A stretch of DNA of 64,000 nt from Mycolicibacterium sp. lyk4-40-TYG-92 (GCF_030209435.1 NZ_JARVRX010000002.1:124001-188000); one strand, 5' to 3'; counted from the first letter of the stretch, positions 36,167 through 44,603 are shown. Numbers and translations are program-made. The notes: generated by a model from the letters alone, not told the origin.

Positions 36167-36172
36167 TAGGTT
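36167..36172 (+). promoter_or_regulatory. TANNNT -10 box before acpS
   Basis: TAGGTT ends 7 bases before the acpS ATG with no ribosome binding site. It suggests acpS has its own leaderless transcript in addition to read-through from fas, 43 bases upstream. Confidence 0.45.
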
Positions 36173-36179
36173 GTTGCCC

Positions 36180-36572
36180 ATGAGCATCCTGGGTGTGGGC
36201 ATCGACCTGGTCTCGATCCCGGATTTCGCCGAGCAGGTCGACCAGCCGGGCACCGTCTTCGCGGAGACGTTCACCCCAGGTGAGCGCCGTGACGCCGCCG
36301 ACAAGAGTTCGTCGGCGGCACGGCACCTGGCGGCCCGCTGGGCGGCCAAGGAGGCCGTGATCAAGGCGTGGTCGGGCTCGCGGTTCTCGAAGCGCCCGGT
36401 GTTGCCCGAGGGCATTCACCGCGACATCGAGGTCGTCACCGACATGTGGGGCCGGCCCAAGGTGCGGTTGTCCGGCGAGATCGCCGAGCACCTCAAGGGC
36501 GTGGCCATCCACGTGTCGCTGACCCATGAGGGCGACACCGCGGCCGCGGTCGCGGTCCTCGAGCAGGACTAG
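36180..36572 (+). CDS. acpS: Holo-[acyl-carrier-protein] synthase
   Basis: Phosphopantetheinyl transferase of 130 residues that moves the 4'-phosphopantetheine arm of CoA onto the FAS-I carrier serine. Magnesium-binding Asp9 (GIDLVSI) and Glu58 (RWAAKEAVIKAW) are the family hallmarks. Linked to fas as in other mycobacteria. It ends at a strong hairpin terminator five bases downstream. Confidence 0.96.
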   Translation: MSILGVGIDLVSIPDFAEQVDQPGTVFAETFTPGERRDAADKSSSAARHLAARWAAKEAVIKAWSGSRFSKRPVLPEGIHRDIEVVTDMWGRPKVRLSGEIAEHLKGVAIHVSLTHEGDTAAAVAVLEQD

Positions 36573-36576
36573 TTTT

Positions 36577-36624
36577 CAGACGTCGGTGCCCCCGACACTT
36601 CGGTGTCGGGGGCACCGACGTCTG
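36577..36624. terminator. 22-bp perfect hairpin with TTCG loop, bidirectional terminator
   Basis: Perfect inverted repeat: 22-bp arms (36577-36598 and 36603-36624) around a TTCG tetraloop, placed between the convergent acpS and lysE genes. On the plus strand it is followed by TTCAGTCTTT. The very stable stem can stop transcription from both sides. Confidence 0.85.
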
Positions 36625-36625
36625 T

Positions 36626-37264
36626 TCAGTCTTTGCGGCCGGTGACCGCGAGGCTGACGCCCAAGCCGACCATGGCCAGGCCGCCGGCGCCACCAATGGC
36701 GGCGAAGCGGCGCGGGGACTGCGCGAACCAGTCCCGGGCCAGTCCGGCCGCGAGTGCCCACACGCTGTCCGAGACCACCGCGATGGCCAGGAACACGACA
36801 CCCAATACGAGCATCTGGGCCGCCACGTTTCCCGCGGCGGTGTCGACCACCTGCGGCAGCGCCGCGACGAAGAACACGATGGTCTTGGGATTGGTCATCC
36901 CGACGACGAACCCGTCGGCCAGTACCCGGCTCGGCCGCTTGGCGGACGCGCCGCCGGTGAGCACCTCGCCGAGGCCGTGTCGATGCCGGATGGCCTGGAC
37001 GCCAAGGTAGATCAGGTAGGCCGCGCCGACGAACTTGATGACGCTGAACGCCAGCGACGACGCCAAGATGAGGGCACCGGCACCCAGGGCCACCGCGAGG
37101 ATCTGGACGTAGGCGCCCATCGCGTTACCCGCCACGGTCAACAACGCCTGGCGGCGACCGACGGTCAGCGCCCGGCCGACAGTGAACAGCACACTCGGCC
37201 CGGGGATCACGATGACCAGCAGGGAGATCAGCCCGAACGCCAATAGATGACCCATCGACGGCAT
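36626..37264 (-). CDS. LysE/RhtB-family amino acid exporter
   Basis: Membrane exporter of 212 residues with about six helices. The N-terminal FGLISLLVIVIPGPSVLF and GMTNPKTIVFFVAALPQ motifs are diagnostic for LysE/RhtB efflux of amino acids or derivatives. The start at 37264 fits a leaderless promoter (TATCGT 6 bases before); an ATG at 37255 is the alternative. It is inserted between acpS and the M20 peptidase relative to the M. tuberculosis order (from memory). An exporter beside a dipeptidase may relieve amino acid excess (inference). Confidence 0.92.
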   Translation of the reverse strand: MPSMGHLLAFGLISLLVIVIPGPSVLFTVGRALTVGRRQALLTVAGNAMGAYVQILAVALGAGALILASSLAFSVIKFVGAAYLIYLGVQAIRHRHGLGEVLTGGASAKRPSRVLADGFVVGMTNPKTIVFFVAALPQVVDTAAGNVAAQMLVLGVVFLAIAVVSDSVWALAAGLARDWFAQSPRRFAAIGGAGGLAMVGLGVSLAVTGRKD

Positions 37265-37270
37265 GCGGTG

Positions 37271-37276
37271 ACGATA
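37271..37276 (-). promoter_or_regulatory. TANNNT -10 box for lysE-type gene
   Basis: TATCGT on the minus strand, 6 bases before the ATG at 37264, without a ribosome binding site. Confidence 0.45.
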
Positions 37277-37299
37277 CGCCGGGTCACCAGGCGGCGCAC

Positions 37300-37305
37300 T
37301 ACGCT
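37300..37305 (+). promoter_or_regulatory. TANNNT -10 box for the M20 peptidase gene
   Basis: TACGCT, 7 bases before the ATG at 37313, without a ribosome binding site. With the box at 37271 this makes a compact divergent leaderless promoter pair within about 50 bases. Confidence 0.5.
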
Positions 37306-37312
37306 CGACGTC

Positions 37313-38659
37313 ATGACTGATCTCGTCGCCGCCGTCCGCGAGGTGCTGCCATCGGTGCGAGCCGACCTGGAGGACCTGGTCCGTATCCAGTCGGTGTGGG
37401 CCGACCCGGCCCGGCACGCCGAGGTACATCGCAGCGCCGCGCTGACCGCAAAGCTGTTGTCCGACGCCGGTTTCAGTGAGGTGCACATCGTCCAGGAGGG
37501 CGGGGCCCCTGCGGTGATCGCGCGCCATCCCGCACCGGAGGGCGCCCCGACCGTGCTGCTGTACGCGCACCACGACGTGCAGCCCGAGGGCGACGCCGCA
37601 CAGTGGGACTCGGAGCCCTTCGAACCGACCGAGCGCGACGGCCGGCTCTACGGCCGTGGCAGCGCCGACGACAAGGCCGGCATCGCCGTGCACCTGGCCG
37701 CCATGCGCGCGCACGGCGGCAAGCCGCCCGTCGGCGTCACGGTATTCGTTGAGGGCGAAGAGGAATCGGGCTCGCCATCGCTCGGGGCCCTGTTGAGCGC
37801 GCACAAGGACCTGCTCGCCGCCGACGTCATCGTCATCGCCGATTCGGACAACTGGAGCACCGAGATGCCGGCGCTGACGGTGTCACTGCGCGGCCTGGCC
37901 GACTGCGTCGTCGAGGTCGCGACGCTGGACCACGGCCTGCACTCCGGGCTCTGGGGCGGTGTGGTGCCCGACGCGCTGAGCGCCCTCGTGCGGCTGCTGG
38001 CGACGCTGCACGACGACGACGGCAACGTCGCGGTCTCCGGCTTGTACGAAGGCACCGCGGCCGACGTCGACCGGGGCCCGGACTGGGTCGCCACCGAGAC
38101 CGGCATGCTCGACGGTGTTCAGCAGATCGGTTCCGGTTCTGTGGTGCAACGACTTTGGGCCAAGCCGGCCATCACCGTCATCGGCATCGACACCACGTCG
38201 ATCGCCAAGGCGTCGAACACGCTGATTCCGTCCGCGCGGGCGAAGGTGAGTATGCGGGTCGCTCCGGGCGGGGACGCGCTGGCGCATCTGGCCGCGCTGA
38301 CCCGGCACCTGGAGAGCAACGCGCCGTGGGGCGCGCGCGTCACCGTGACGCCCGGAGACGTCGGGCAGCCGTACGCCATCGACGCCAGCGGCCCGGTGTA
38401 CGACGCGGCCCGCTCGGCGTTCACGCAGGCATGGGGTGTCGCCCCGGTGGACATGGGCATGGGTGGGTCGATCCCGTTCATCGCCGAGTTCGCCGAGACC
38501 TTCCCCGAGGCAACGATTTTGGTGACGGGCGTCGAGGACCCCGGCACCCAGGCGCACAGCATCAACGAGAGCCTGCACCTGGGCGTGCTGGAGAAGGCGG
38601 CGATCTCCGAGGCGCTGCTGCTCGGTGCGCTGGCGCGCCAGGATGTCACTGACGGTTAG
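37313..38659 (+). CDS. M20-family zinc dipeptidase (Rv2522c type)
   Basis: Metallopeptidase of 448 residues, cytosolic. Zinc ligands and catalytic acids are visible: YAHHDVQPEGD, GRGSADDKAGI (bridging Asp), EGEEESGSPS (general-base Glu), ADSDNW and the C-terminal AHSINESLHLG His. The lid domain (about 200-330) contains HSGLWGGVVPDAL. It would cut dipeptides or related amides. Orthologous in position to Rv2522c next to acpS. Confidence 0.93.
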   Translation: MTDLVAAVREVLPSVRADLEDLVRIQSVWADPARHAEVHRSAALTAKLLSDAGFSEVHIVQEGGAPAVIARHPAPEGAPTVLLYAHHDVQPEGDAAQWDSEPFEPTERDGRLYGRGSADDKAGIAVHLAAMRAHGGKPPVGVTVFVEGEEESGSPSLGALLSAHKDLLAADVIVIADSDNWSTEMPALTVSLRGLADCVVEVATLDHGLHSGLWGGVVPDALSALVRLLATLHDDDGNVAVSGLYEGTAADVDRGPDWVATETGMLDGVQQIGSGSVVQRLWAKPAITVIGIDTTSIAKASNTLIPSARAKVSMRVAPGGDALAHLAALTRHLESNAPWGARVTVTPGDVGQPYAIDASGPVYDAARSAFTQAWGVAPVDMGMGGSIPFIAEFAETFPEATILVTGVEDPGTQAHSINESLHLGVLEKAAISEALLLGALARQDVTDG

Positions 38660-38678
38660 GCGACAGCAAGCAGCTACC

Positions 38679-39947
38679 TCAGAACGACTCGGGATCGCGC
38701 TGAACCGACTCCGGCACCGGGTGCTGGTAGAGCCGAGAGGCGTTCTCCCAGGTGATCTTCCGGATCGCGTCGGCGGGCAGGTTGCCGATCTCCTCGTGAA
38801 TGGTCGCCTGCGTGTGTGGCCAGGTCGAGTCGCAGTGCGGATAGTCGGCTTCGAGCATGATGTTGTCCACGCCGATGCGGTCCCGCTGCACGAACGACGA
38901 CTGGTCCTCCACCGCGCAGAACCAGAAATTGCGGGTGAAAACCTCGGCTGGAGTGAGCTTTTCGCCGAGCCGTTCCCACGTGCCGTACATCGAGTGGTAG
39001 CTGAGCATGTGGTCCAGCCGGTCCAGCAGGCCGGCGACCCAGCCGATGCCGCCCTCGGACAGGCAGATCTTGAGGTCCGGGAAGCGGCTGGGCAGACCGG
39101 AGTACAACCAGTCCACGGCCGCCGAGATGGCGTAGGCGAAGAACAGCACGCCCTGTACGTCCGGCGGCGCGTCCGGGGTGGTGGAGGGGGACGAACCCGA
39201 CGACCCGATGTGCAGGTTCACGACCGTGCCGGTCTCGGCGCAGGCCGCCATCATCGGATCCCAATAGCCCGAGTGGATGGTCGGCAGGCCCAGCATCGCC
39301 GGGTTCTCGCTGAAAGTCATGGCGTGGAAACCACGTTCGGCGTTCTCGTAGATCATCTTGGCGCCCACTTCGGGGTCCAGCAGCCACGGCAGCTGACAGG
39401 GGATGATCCGGTCCGGATATGAGCCGGCCCACACGTCGATGTGCCAGTCGTTCCAGGCCCGCACCGAGGCCATCGCCAGGTCGCGGTCGGTGGTGACCTG
39501 TTGCAGGCGCTGCCCGGCGAAACCGGGCAGGAATGACGGGAAGTTCAGTGACGCGTACACCCCGTTGAGGTCCATGTCCCGCACGCGTTCGTGGATATCC
39601 CAAGCACCCCGGCGCATCTCGTCGAACCGGACGGGCTCGAAGCCGTACTCGGACACCGGGCGGCCGACCACGGCGTTGAACCCGACGTTGGGCAGTTCCT
39701 TGCCGTCGTACACCCAGGTCTGGCCGCCGGTGTCGGTGTCCACCACGCGTGGCGCCCGGTCGGCGAACCTACTCGGCAGCCGCCCGGTGAAGGTGTCGGG
39801 CGGCTCGACGATGTGGTCGTCGACCGAGATCACGGTGTACCGGCGTGGGGCGCGTGGCGGGTCGGGCAGCAGCGTCACGGTGCGGTCCGCGCCCGTTTTG
39901 GCGACGGTGAAGTCCAGGTTGGTGGCCAGATCGTCAATGGATTCCAT
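38679..39947 (-). CDS. Amidohydrolase-2 family enzyme
   Basis: A 422-residue metal-dependent amidohydrolase/decarboxylase relative. The N-terminal SVDDHIVEPPDTF is the subfamily form in which the usual HxH is DxH. Further signature pieces are VVNLHIGSSG, CLSEGGIGWV and MLEADYPHCDSTWP (metal-binding Asp). The last gene of a four-gene minus-strand group with a class II aldolase, an acyl-CoA ligase and a GntR regulator. In such clusters these enzymes decarboxylate or hydrolyse aromatic or dicarboxylic intermediates; the substrate is not evident. Confidence 0.87.
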   Translation of the reverse strand: MESIDDLATNLDFTVAKTGADRTVTLLPDPPRAPRRYTVISVDDHIVEPPDTFTGRLPSRFADRAPRVVDTDTGGQTWVYDGKELPNVGFNAVVGRPVSEYGFEPVRFDEMRRGAWDIHERVRDMDLNGVYASLNFPSFLPGFAGQRLQQVTTDRDLAMASVRAWNDWHIDVWAGSYPDRIIPCQLPWLLDPEVGAKMIYENAERGFHAMTFSENPAMLGLPTIHSGYWDPMMAACAETGTVVNLHIGSSGSSPSTTPDAPPDVQGVLFFAYAISAAVDWLYSGLPSRFPDLKICLSEGGIGWVAGLLDRLDHMLSYHSMYGTWERLGEKLTPAEVFTRNFWFCAVEDQSSFVQRDRIGVDNIMLEADYPHCDSTWPHTQATIHEEIGNLPADAIRKITWENASRLYQHPVPESVQRDPESF

Positions 39948-39962
39948 GTCGTACCAACGCCT

Positions 39963-40736
39963 TTACTGCAGAACGGACGGATCGGATTTGATGGTCAGGC
40001 GCGCGGCGCCGGCCCAGTACACGTCGGCCGCGCGCTCGATCAGGGAGGACTTCATGCCGACCATGTCGGACCACTTCATCTCGCTCGGCTTCAGGCCCGT
40101 CAGCAGGACGTCGTAGGCCAGCTTGCAGACGCGGTCGATCGAGGCGGCCCGGTACACCGCCTCGGCCAGGTTGCGGCCCGTGGCGATGACGCCGTGATTG
40201 GCCAGGATGGTCGTATTCGCCGAGCCGATACGGGCCGCCAATTCGGCTGCGCGGGAGGGACTGTCGACTTCGCCGTCGTATTCGTCGACCAGGCAGAGGT
40301 CGGCCAGGAACAGCGACCCGGTCTGGTGTACCAGCTCCGGTAACCGGCCCAGCGCAGCCAGCACGCACACGTAGTAGGGGTGGTTGTGGATCACCACGCG
40401 CGCGTCGGGGCGGGCGCGGTGCAGCTCGGTGTGGATGTGGATGGCCGGCGTGACGTCCCAGCGGCCCCGCTGCACGCGGGCATCCTCGTCGACCACGCAG
40501 ATATCGGAGGCGGTGACCTCCTGCCACCACAGACCCCACGGGTTGACGTACATGTCGGTCTGGCCGTCCGGCTGCCACGTGATGTGCCCCGCCAGATTCT
40601 CGGCGAAGCCGATGGTCGCCAGGTGCCGGAACGCGATGGCCATGGCCTGTTCATCCGTGAGGTCGACGCCGATCGGCGGTGTCACGGAGGGCGCCCACAC
40701 CTCGATTCCGCCGCGGCGGGGTTCAGCTGCGGTCAT
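39963..40736 (-). CDS. Class II aldolase/adducin family protein
   Basis: A 257-residue zinc-dependent aldolase-fold protein. HIHTELHRARPD and VVIHNHPYY supply the metal-binding histidines, ILANHGVIATG is the conserved third motif. The family includes fuculose-phosphate aldolase and decarboxylases acting on aromatic acids. It overlaps the ligase gene by 14 bases and is followed 15 bases on by the amidohydrolase, so the three are one transcript. Confidence 0.87.
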   Translation of the reverse strand: MTAAEPRRGGIEVWAPSVTPPIGVDLTDEQAMAIAFRHLATIGFAENLAGHITWQPDGQTDMYVNPWGLWWQEVTASDICVVDEDARVQRGRWDVTPAIHIHTELHRARPDARVVIHNHPYYVCVLAALGRLPELVHQTGSLFLADLCLVDEYDGEVDSPSRAAELAARIGSANTTILANHGVIATGRNLAEAVYRAASIDRVCKLAYDVLLTGLKPSEMKWSDMVGMKSSLIERAADVYWAGAARLTIKSDPSVLQ

Positions 40737-42318
40737 GTCCGTCTCCCATCCGGTCTCGAATATCTGCGCGCAGTTCGCCTTTGGCGACCTTGCCGCCCGA
40801 GGACCGGGGGAGCTCGTCGACCACGATCAGCCGCTCGGGCAGCAGTTCCTTCGAAACGTCCTGGGCGAGAAGGTGTGTGCACAATTCGTCGAGTTCCAGC
40901 GTCAGCGAGCCGATCAGTTCGACATAGACACAGACCTTTTCGCCGAACACCGGATCAGGCATGGCCACCGCCGCGGCCAGACCGACCGCGGGATGCGTCA
41001 TGACGGCGTCCTCGACCTGAGCTGCGCTGATGTTCTTGCCGCCGCGCACGATGAAATCGGACGTCCGGCCCGTCACCCGCAGATAGCCGTCGGCGTCGAT
41101 CTCGCAGATGTCGCCCATCCGCATCCAGCCGTCGGCGGTGAAGAGTTTGTCGTGGTCGGCGCCACCGAGATAGCCGAGGCTGGTGGCCGGCCCCCGGCAG
41201 GCGGGCTGACCCCGGCCGGTATCGGTGACGTCGATGTCGCCGTCGAAGAGGCGGACGGCCATGTCGGCGACGATCCGGCCGCCGGTGCGCAGCCGGTGCT
41301 CCAGGGAGTCGTGCACCGTGGTGCCGCTGAGCAGGCCTGTCTCGTTGGAGCCGTAGAACTGCAGAATCGTTGCGCCGGTCAGCTTTTCGAAATCGTGGGC
41401 GGGGCGGTAGGGCAGGGCCTCGCCGCCGGTGAACACCACGCGCAACGAACTGAGGTCGTATTCGCGGGCCACCGGGTCGGCCATGATCATGGTCAATTGG
41501 GTGCTGACACAACAGAACACGGTGACCTGATGCTGTTCGATGGCGGCGCACGCCGCGGCCACGGTGAACCGGTCCAGCAGGACATTGGTGGTGCCCAGCA
41601 GGATCGGGGTGATGTGGGTGGTCCACAGGCCGAAGCCGAACGGGGTCGGGATGACCGGCAGGAAGACGTCGCCGGAGGTCAGCAGTCCGTTGGCGACGGC
41701 CTGCTGATGGAAGTAGTGCCAACGGTTCTGGGTGTGCACGACGCATTTGGGTAGCCCGGTCGTGCCGGACGTCGAGTTGATGAGGAAGACGTCGTCGGGG
41801 CCCAGTCGGGTATCGGGGTTCAGCTCCACGGGCACTACGCCCACGGACAGTTCGTCCAATGTCAGCAGCGGGCAGCCGATGGCGGTGGCGACGGTTCGGG
41901 CTTGCGCCTGGCGTGGGGGATCGGTGACCAGCAGTCGAGGTTCGGCGCTCTGGAGAATCGCCGTGACTTCGCGGGCCCCGGCGCGCGCACCGACGCCGAC
42001 CACGACGGCGCCGCATCGCTCGATTGCGACGAACAGCACGTGGATCGCCGTGGTGTCGCCGTGCCACACGGCGATCCGGTCCCCGGGCCGTACGCCTGCA
42101 CCGGCCAGCTGACCGGCCAGAGCGGTTGCCGCGGAATCGAATTCACGCCATGTCAGGGTTCGGTCCGGGTGATCCACGTACGCCACGCGATCCGGTGTGC
42201 GAGCGGCGTTGGTGCGCACGGCATCCGAGATCGTGGAGTCGGTCCACCAACCGTTGGTGTGGAAGCGCGCGACGTCCTCGGCGGTGAAGGCGGGCGAACT
42301 CGTGACCGCCAGGTCCAT
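40723..42318 (-). CDS. Acyl-CoA synthetase (ANL superfamily)
   Basis: AMP-forming ligase of 531 residues, activating a carboxylic acid to its CoA thioester. P-loop STSGTTGLPK, the YGSNETG motif, the hinge Asp in GWMRMGDICEIDADGYLRVTGR, and the C-terminal catalytic Lys in RSSGGKVAKGEL are all intact. ATG 42318 was chosen because GGAGG lies 8 bases upstream. The pocket residues do not reveal the acid. Its partners suggest an aromatic or short hydroxy acid. Confidence 0.9.
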   Translation of the reverse strand: MDLAVTSSPAFTAEDVARFHTNGWWTDSTISDAVRTNAARTPDRVAYVDHPDRTLTWREFDSAATALAGQLAGAGVRPGDRIAVWHGDTTAIHVLFVAIERCGAVVVGVGARAGAREVTAILQSAEPRLLVTDPPRQAQARTVATAIGCPLLTLDELSVGVVPVELNPDTRLGPDDVFLINSTSGTTGLPKCVVHTQNRWHYFHQQAVANGLLTSGDVFLPVIPTPFGFGLWTTHITPILLGTTNVLLDRFTVAAACAAIEQHQVTVFCCVSTQLTMIMADPVAREYDLSSLRVVFTGGEALPYRPAHDFEKLTGATILQFYGSNETGLLSGTTVHDSLEHRLRTGGRIVADMAVRLFDGDIDVTDTGRGQPACRGPATSLGYLGGADHDKLFTADGWMRMGDICEIDADGYLRVTGRTSDFIVRGGKNISAAQVEDAVMTHPAVGLAAAVAMPDPVFGEKVCVYVELIGSLTLELDELCTHLLAQDVSKELLPERLIVVDELPRSSGGKVAKGELRADIRDRMGDGHDRS

Positions 42319-42352
42319 CGTGGTCGCCTCCGCCGCCGGCCGCATCTTCAAA

Positions 42353-42360
42353 TCATATGA
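42353..42360. promoter_or_regulatory. Palindrome TCATATGA in the ligase operon promoter
   Basis: A short AT-rich perfect palindrome in the 68-base gap between the GntR gene and the ligase operon. A GntR operator is plausible from position only. Confidence 0.3.
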
Positions 42361-42386
42361 AAATAAGCGCGCACGTTGTCAAGAGT

Positions 42387-43157
42387 TCACAACGACCGCG
42401 TGCGGGTGCGCACCATTGCCGGGTCGACCACTCCGGCCGAACCCGGGTAATGCTGGGCGTCGAGCAGATGCGTCGCGGCCAATTCACGTGCCCGCTCGGC
42501 GTCACCGGCCTCGATGGCGTCGATCAGCGTGCGGTGATCCGCCAGCGCGGCCCGGCGCTCGTCGACCGGAATGCTGGCGTGGTCGGTGAACTGCCGCGAC
42601 CAGCTCAGCTCGTGCGACGACCAGAGCTTCTCCAGAGCGCCGGCGAGGATGATCATCGTCTCGTTGCCGCAGTGCTGCACCAGCGCCTCGTGGAACCGCC
42701 GGCTCGCGGAGGTGACCAACACCAGATCCTCGACCGATTCGACCGACTCAGTGTGGATTCGCCGAAGGACCGGGACCACCGCGGTTTCGCGGTCGCTGCG
42801 CTGTGCGCACAACGCCGCGCAGGCCGGCTCCACCTGCTGCAGGGCGGATCCGACATCGCCGAGGCTCACCTGGTTCGCGCCGAGCACCAAACCCATGGTG
42901 TAGGCCACGTTGCTTGCGCTGGGCCGGTGCACCACCGAGCCGCCGAGCTTGCCGCGGCGCACGCTGAGCAGGCCTTCGGCGTCCAGGATGCGGATGGCCT
43001 CGCGCAGCGACGGCTTGCTGATCGGAAACTCGACCAGCAGCTCGTCTTCGGTGGGCAGCACGCTGCCGTCGGCGAGCTCACCGCTGAGGATGCGCCGGCG
43101 CAACTCGTCGGCCACCTGTTCGGCGAGGCGGCGGAAACGGACGTCGGGCGCGGCCAC
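42387..43157 (-). CDS. GntR-family regulator (FadR/FCD subgroup)
   Basis: DNA-binding regulator of 256 residues. Winged helix about residues 10-75 (LRRRILSGELADGSVLPTE, SKPSLREAIRILDAEGLL), then an all-helical FCD effector domain (about 95-230) with likely metal/ligand residues in ASRRFHEALVQHCGN and DHRTLIDAIEAGD. The GTG start is 5 bases after the bcp stop, on the same strand. Upstream of and collinear with the ligase operon, which it most likely controls in response to an acid or acyl-CoA. Confidence 0.9.
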   Translation of the reverse strand: MAAPDVRFRRLAEQVADELRRRILSGELADGSVLPTEDELLVEFPISKPSLREAIRILDAEGLLSVRRGKLGGSVVHRPSASNVAYTMGLVLGANQVSLGDVGSALQQVEPACAALCAQRSDRETAVVPVLRRIHTESVESVEDLVLVTSASRRFHEALVQHCGNETMIILAGALEKLWSSHELSWSRQFTDHASIPVDERRAALADHRTLIDAIEAGDAERARELAATHLLDAQHYPGSAGVVDPAMVRTRTRSL

Positions 43158-43162
43158 GGGTG

Positions 43163-43636
43163 CTAGACCGACAGGTCCCGTCGCAACTTGGCCACGTGGC
43201 CCGTGGCCTTGACGTTGTACTGCGCGACCTCGATGTTGCCCTTCTCGTCCACCAGGAACGTCGAGCGGATGACGCCCTGCACGGTCTTGCCGTACATCGT
43301 CTTCTCGCCGAAGGCGCCGTAGGCGGTGAGCACCTTGCGGTCGGGGTCGGACAGCAGCGGGAACGTCAGGCCCTCGTTGTCGCGGAACTTGGCGAGCTTC
43401 TCGGGCTTGTCGGGCGAGATGCCGATGACGTCGAGCCCGGCCTCGTTGAGTTCGGCCAGGCTGTCGCGGAAATCGCAGGCCTGCTTGGTGCAGCCCGGCG
43501 TCGATGCGGCCGGGTAGAAGTAGACGATGACCTTGCGGCCCTTGTAGTCCGACAGCTTCACGGTGTTGCCGTCGGCGTCGGGCAGGCTGAATGCGGGGGC
43601 TTTGGCGCCCACTTCGAGTCGCGGGGTCGGTGCCAC
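43163..43636 (-). CDS. bcp: Thiol peroxidase Bcp (peroxiredoxin Q)
   Basis: Peroxiredoxin of 157 residues that reduces hydrogen and organic peroxides. Peroxidatic Cys49 (STPGCTKQACDFRD) and resolving Cys54 five residues on are the BCP/PrxQ atypical two-Cys signature. GTG 43636 is preceded by AGAAGGG at 8 bases and gives the 157-residue length I recall for M. tuberculosis Rv2521; an upstream TTG would extend it by eight residues. Confidence 0.95.
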   Translation of the reverse strand: MAPTPRLEVGAKAPAFSLPDADGNTVKLSDYKGRKVIVYFYPAASTPGCTKQACDFRDSLAELNEAGLDVIGISPDKPEKLAKFRDNEGLTFPLLSDPDRKVLTAYGAFGEKTMYGKTVQGVIRSTFLVDEKGNIEVAQYNVKATGHVAKLRRDLSV

Positions 43637-43727
43637 CGGGAGGTCCCTTCTGTCGGCCAAGCGTTGCTGTTACAGCAAGCTGCTCTAGGGTAGAGCGCCA
43701 AGGAGCAACCCGAGCTGGAGGGCTGAA

Positions 43728-43952
43728 GTGGCTGACCGGAATCCTGACGAGATCAAGCAGGAAATCGATCGTGCACGCGATCAGTTGGCGTTGACGGTTG
43801 ACGCCCTCGCGGAGCGGGCAAACCCCCAGCGGCTGGCTGACGACGCGAAGGCCAAGGCCATCGCGATCGCCTCCAAGCCGGCGGTCATCGCAACGTTCGC
43901 CGGACTCGGCGTGGTGGTCCTGGTGGTGGTTATCCGCAAGATCCGCGGGTAG
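43728..43952 (+). CDS. Small DUF3618 membrane protein (Rv2520c type)
   Basis: A 74-residue protein with an N-terminal amphipathic helix DPDEIKQEID-like DUF3618 motif (NPDEIKQEIDRARDQLALTV) and a single C-terminal membrane helix (about 50-70) ending in Lys/Arg. A GGAGGG site precedes the GTG. Divergent from bcp, as in M. tuberculosis. Function unknown; the family often sits with membrane-stress genes. Confidence 0.88.
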   Translation: MADRNPDEIKQEIDRARDQLALTVDALAERANPQRLADDAKAKAIAIASKPAVIATFAGLGVVVLVVVIRKIRG

Positions 43953-43961
43953 TCCGACTTT

Positions 43962-44126
43962 CTAGTTCCCGCGACGCGGTGTCAGCCAGCCTGGCAGCCA
44001 GCTGCGCGGAGGATTCGCGACCCGGCCCAGTCGGGTGCAGTTATGGACGATGACCAGGGCGTCGTCGGCTGCTGTTGCAACGTCGGCGCTCGGCGCTGCG
44101 TAGTTCGCAACGGCGATCGGTGCCAT
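43962..44126 (-). CDS. Hypothetical 54-residue protein
   Basis: A minus-strand ORF that starts MAPIAVANYAAPSADVATAA and ends PPRSWLPGWLTPRRGN. AAGGGAG lies 7 bases before the ATG, a strong ribosome binding site. The N-terminal half is Ala-rich and could be a helix; the C-terminal half has a Pro/Trp-rich basic tail with WLPGWLTPRRG. It converges with the DUF3618 gene, 9 bases between stops. No family recognised; the good ribosome binding site and biased composition argue that it is real. Confidence 0.55.
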   Translation of the reverse strand: MAPIAVANYAAPSADVATAADDALVIVHNCTRLGRVANPPRSWLPGWLTPRRGN

Positions 44127-44522
44127 CAGCTAACTCCCTTCGGTCGTCGTCACCTACATTTCTACACCATCATACGCGGTTTCAGCTAACTTTGTTTTCG
44201 CGCCGGTTGTTGCAAAATTGCAGGTCCATCAGATTTTCGCCGATCGACAGACGTCAGCCGCTATTGACGATTGCGTCGCTATACACCATGGGGTAGGTCG
44301 GTAGCGGCAACGGCGGCATGGCGAATCAGCCGACACGCGTGGCGATTTCGGGCCGGCGTGGCCGAAAGCGATGTCGGGATGTGATGTTGGCGACAGCTCG
44401 GGTTCGATCGGGGACGGCCGAGCTTGTCGCCGGCGTGTTCATACCCTCGGTCGCGGTGTCCTAAACGGCGCTGACCATACGATTTCACCCTGCAGCCATC
44501 GGGCTGTTAATGTCTCTCTCGC
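44127..44522. other. Intergenic region upstream of tRNA-Lys
   Basis: 396 bases, noticeably AT-richer than the genes around it at its left end. It holds the likely promoter of the 54-residue protein (minus strand) on the left and of tRNA-Lys on the right. TAATGT at 44508-44513, nine bases before the tRNA, is a plausible -10 box. Short frames here have no ribosome binding site or coding bias. Confidence 0.5.
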
Positions 44523-44595
<73 letters not shown>

Positions 44596-44603
44596 CTTCA
44601 GAG

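Noticed and set aside
26885..36415. Very long reading frames on the minus strand opposite fas (over 1300 codons each)
   Set aside because: They mirror the fas codon pattern, are very His/Asp/Gly/Arg-rich, have no ribosome binding sites, and overlap a certain gene.
26651..43982. A 16-base match (TCCCGCGACGCGGTGT) at 26651-26666 and 43967-43982
   Set aside because: One shared 16-mer is expected by chance in 64 kb of GC-rich DNA, and the flanks do not match.
44279..44488. A 69-codon minus-strand frame upstream of tRNA-Lys
   Set aside because: No ribosome binding site or leaderless promoter, and no hydrophobic or coding bias.
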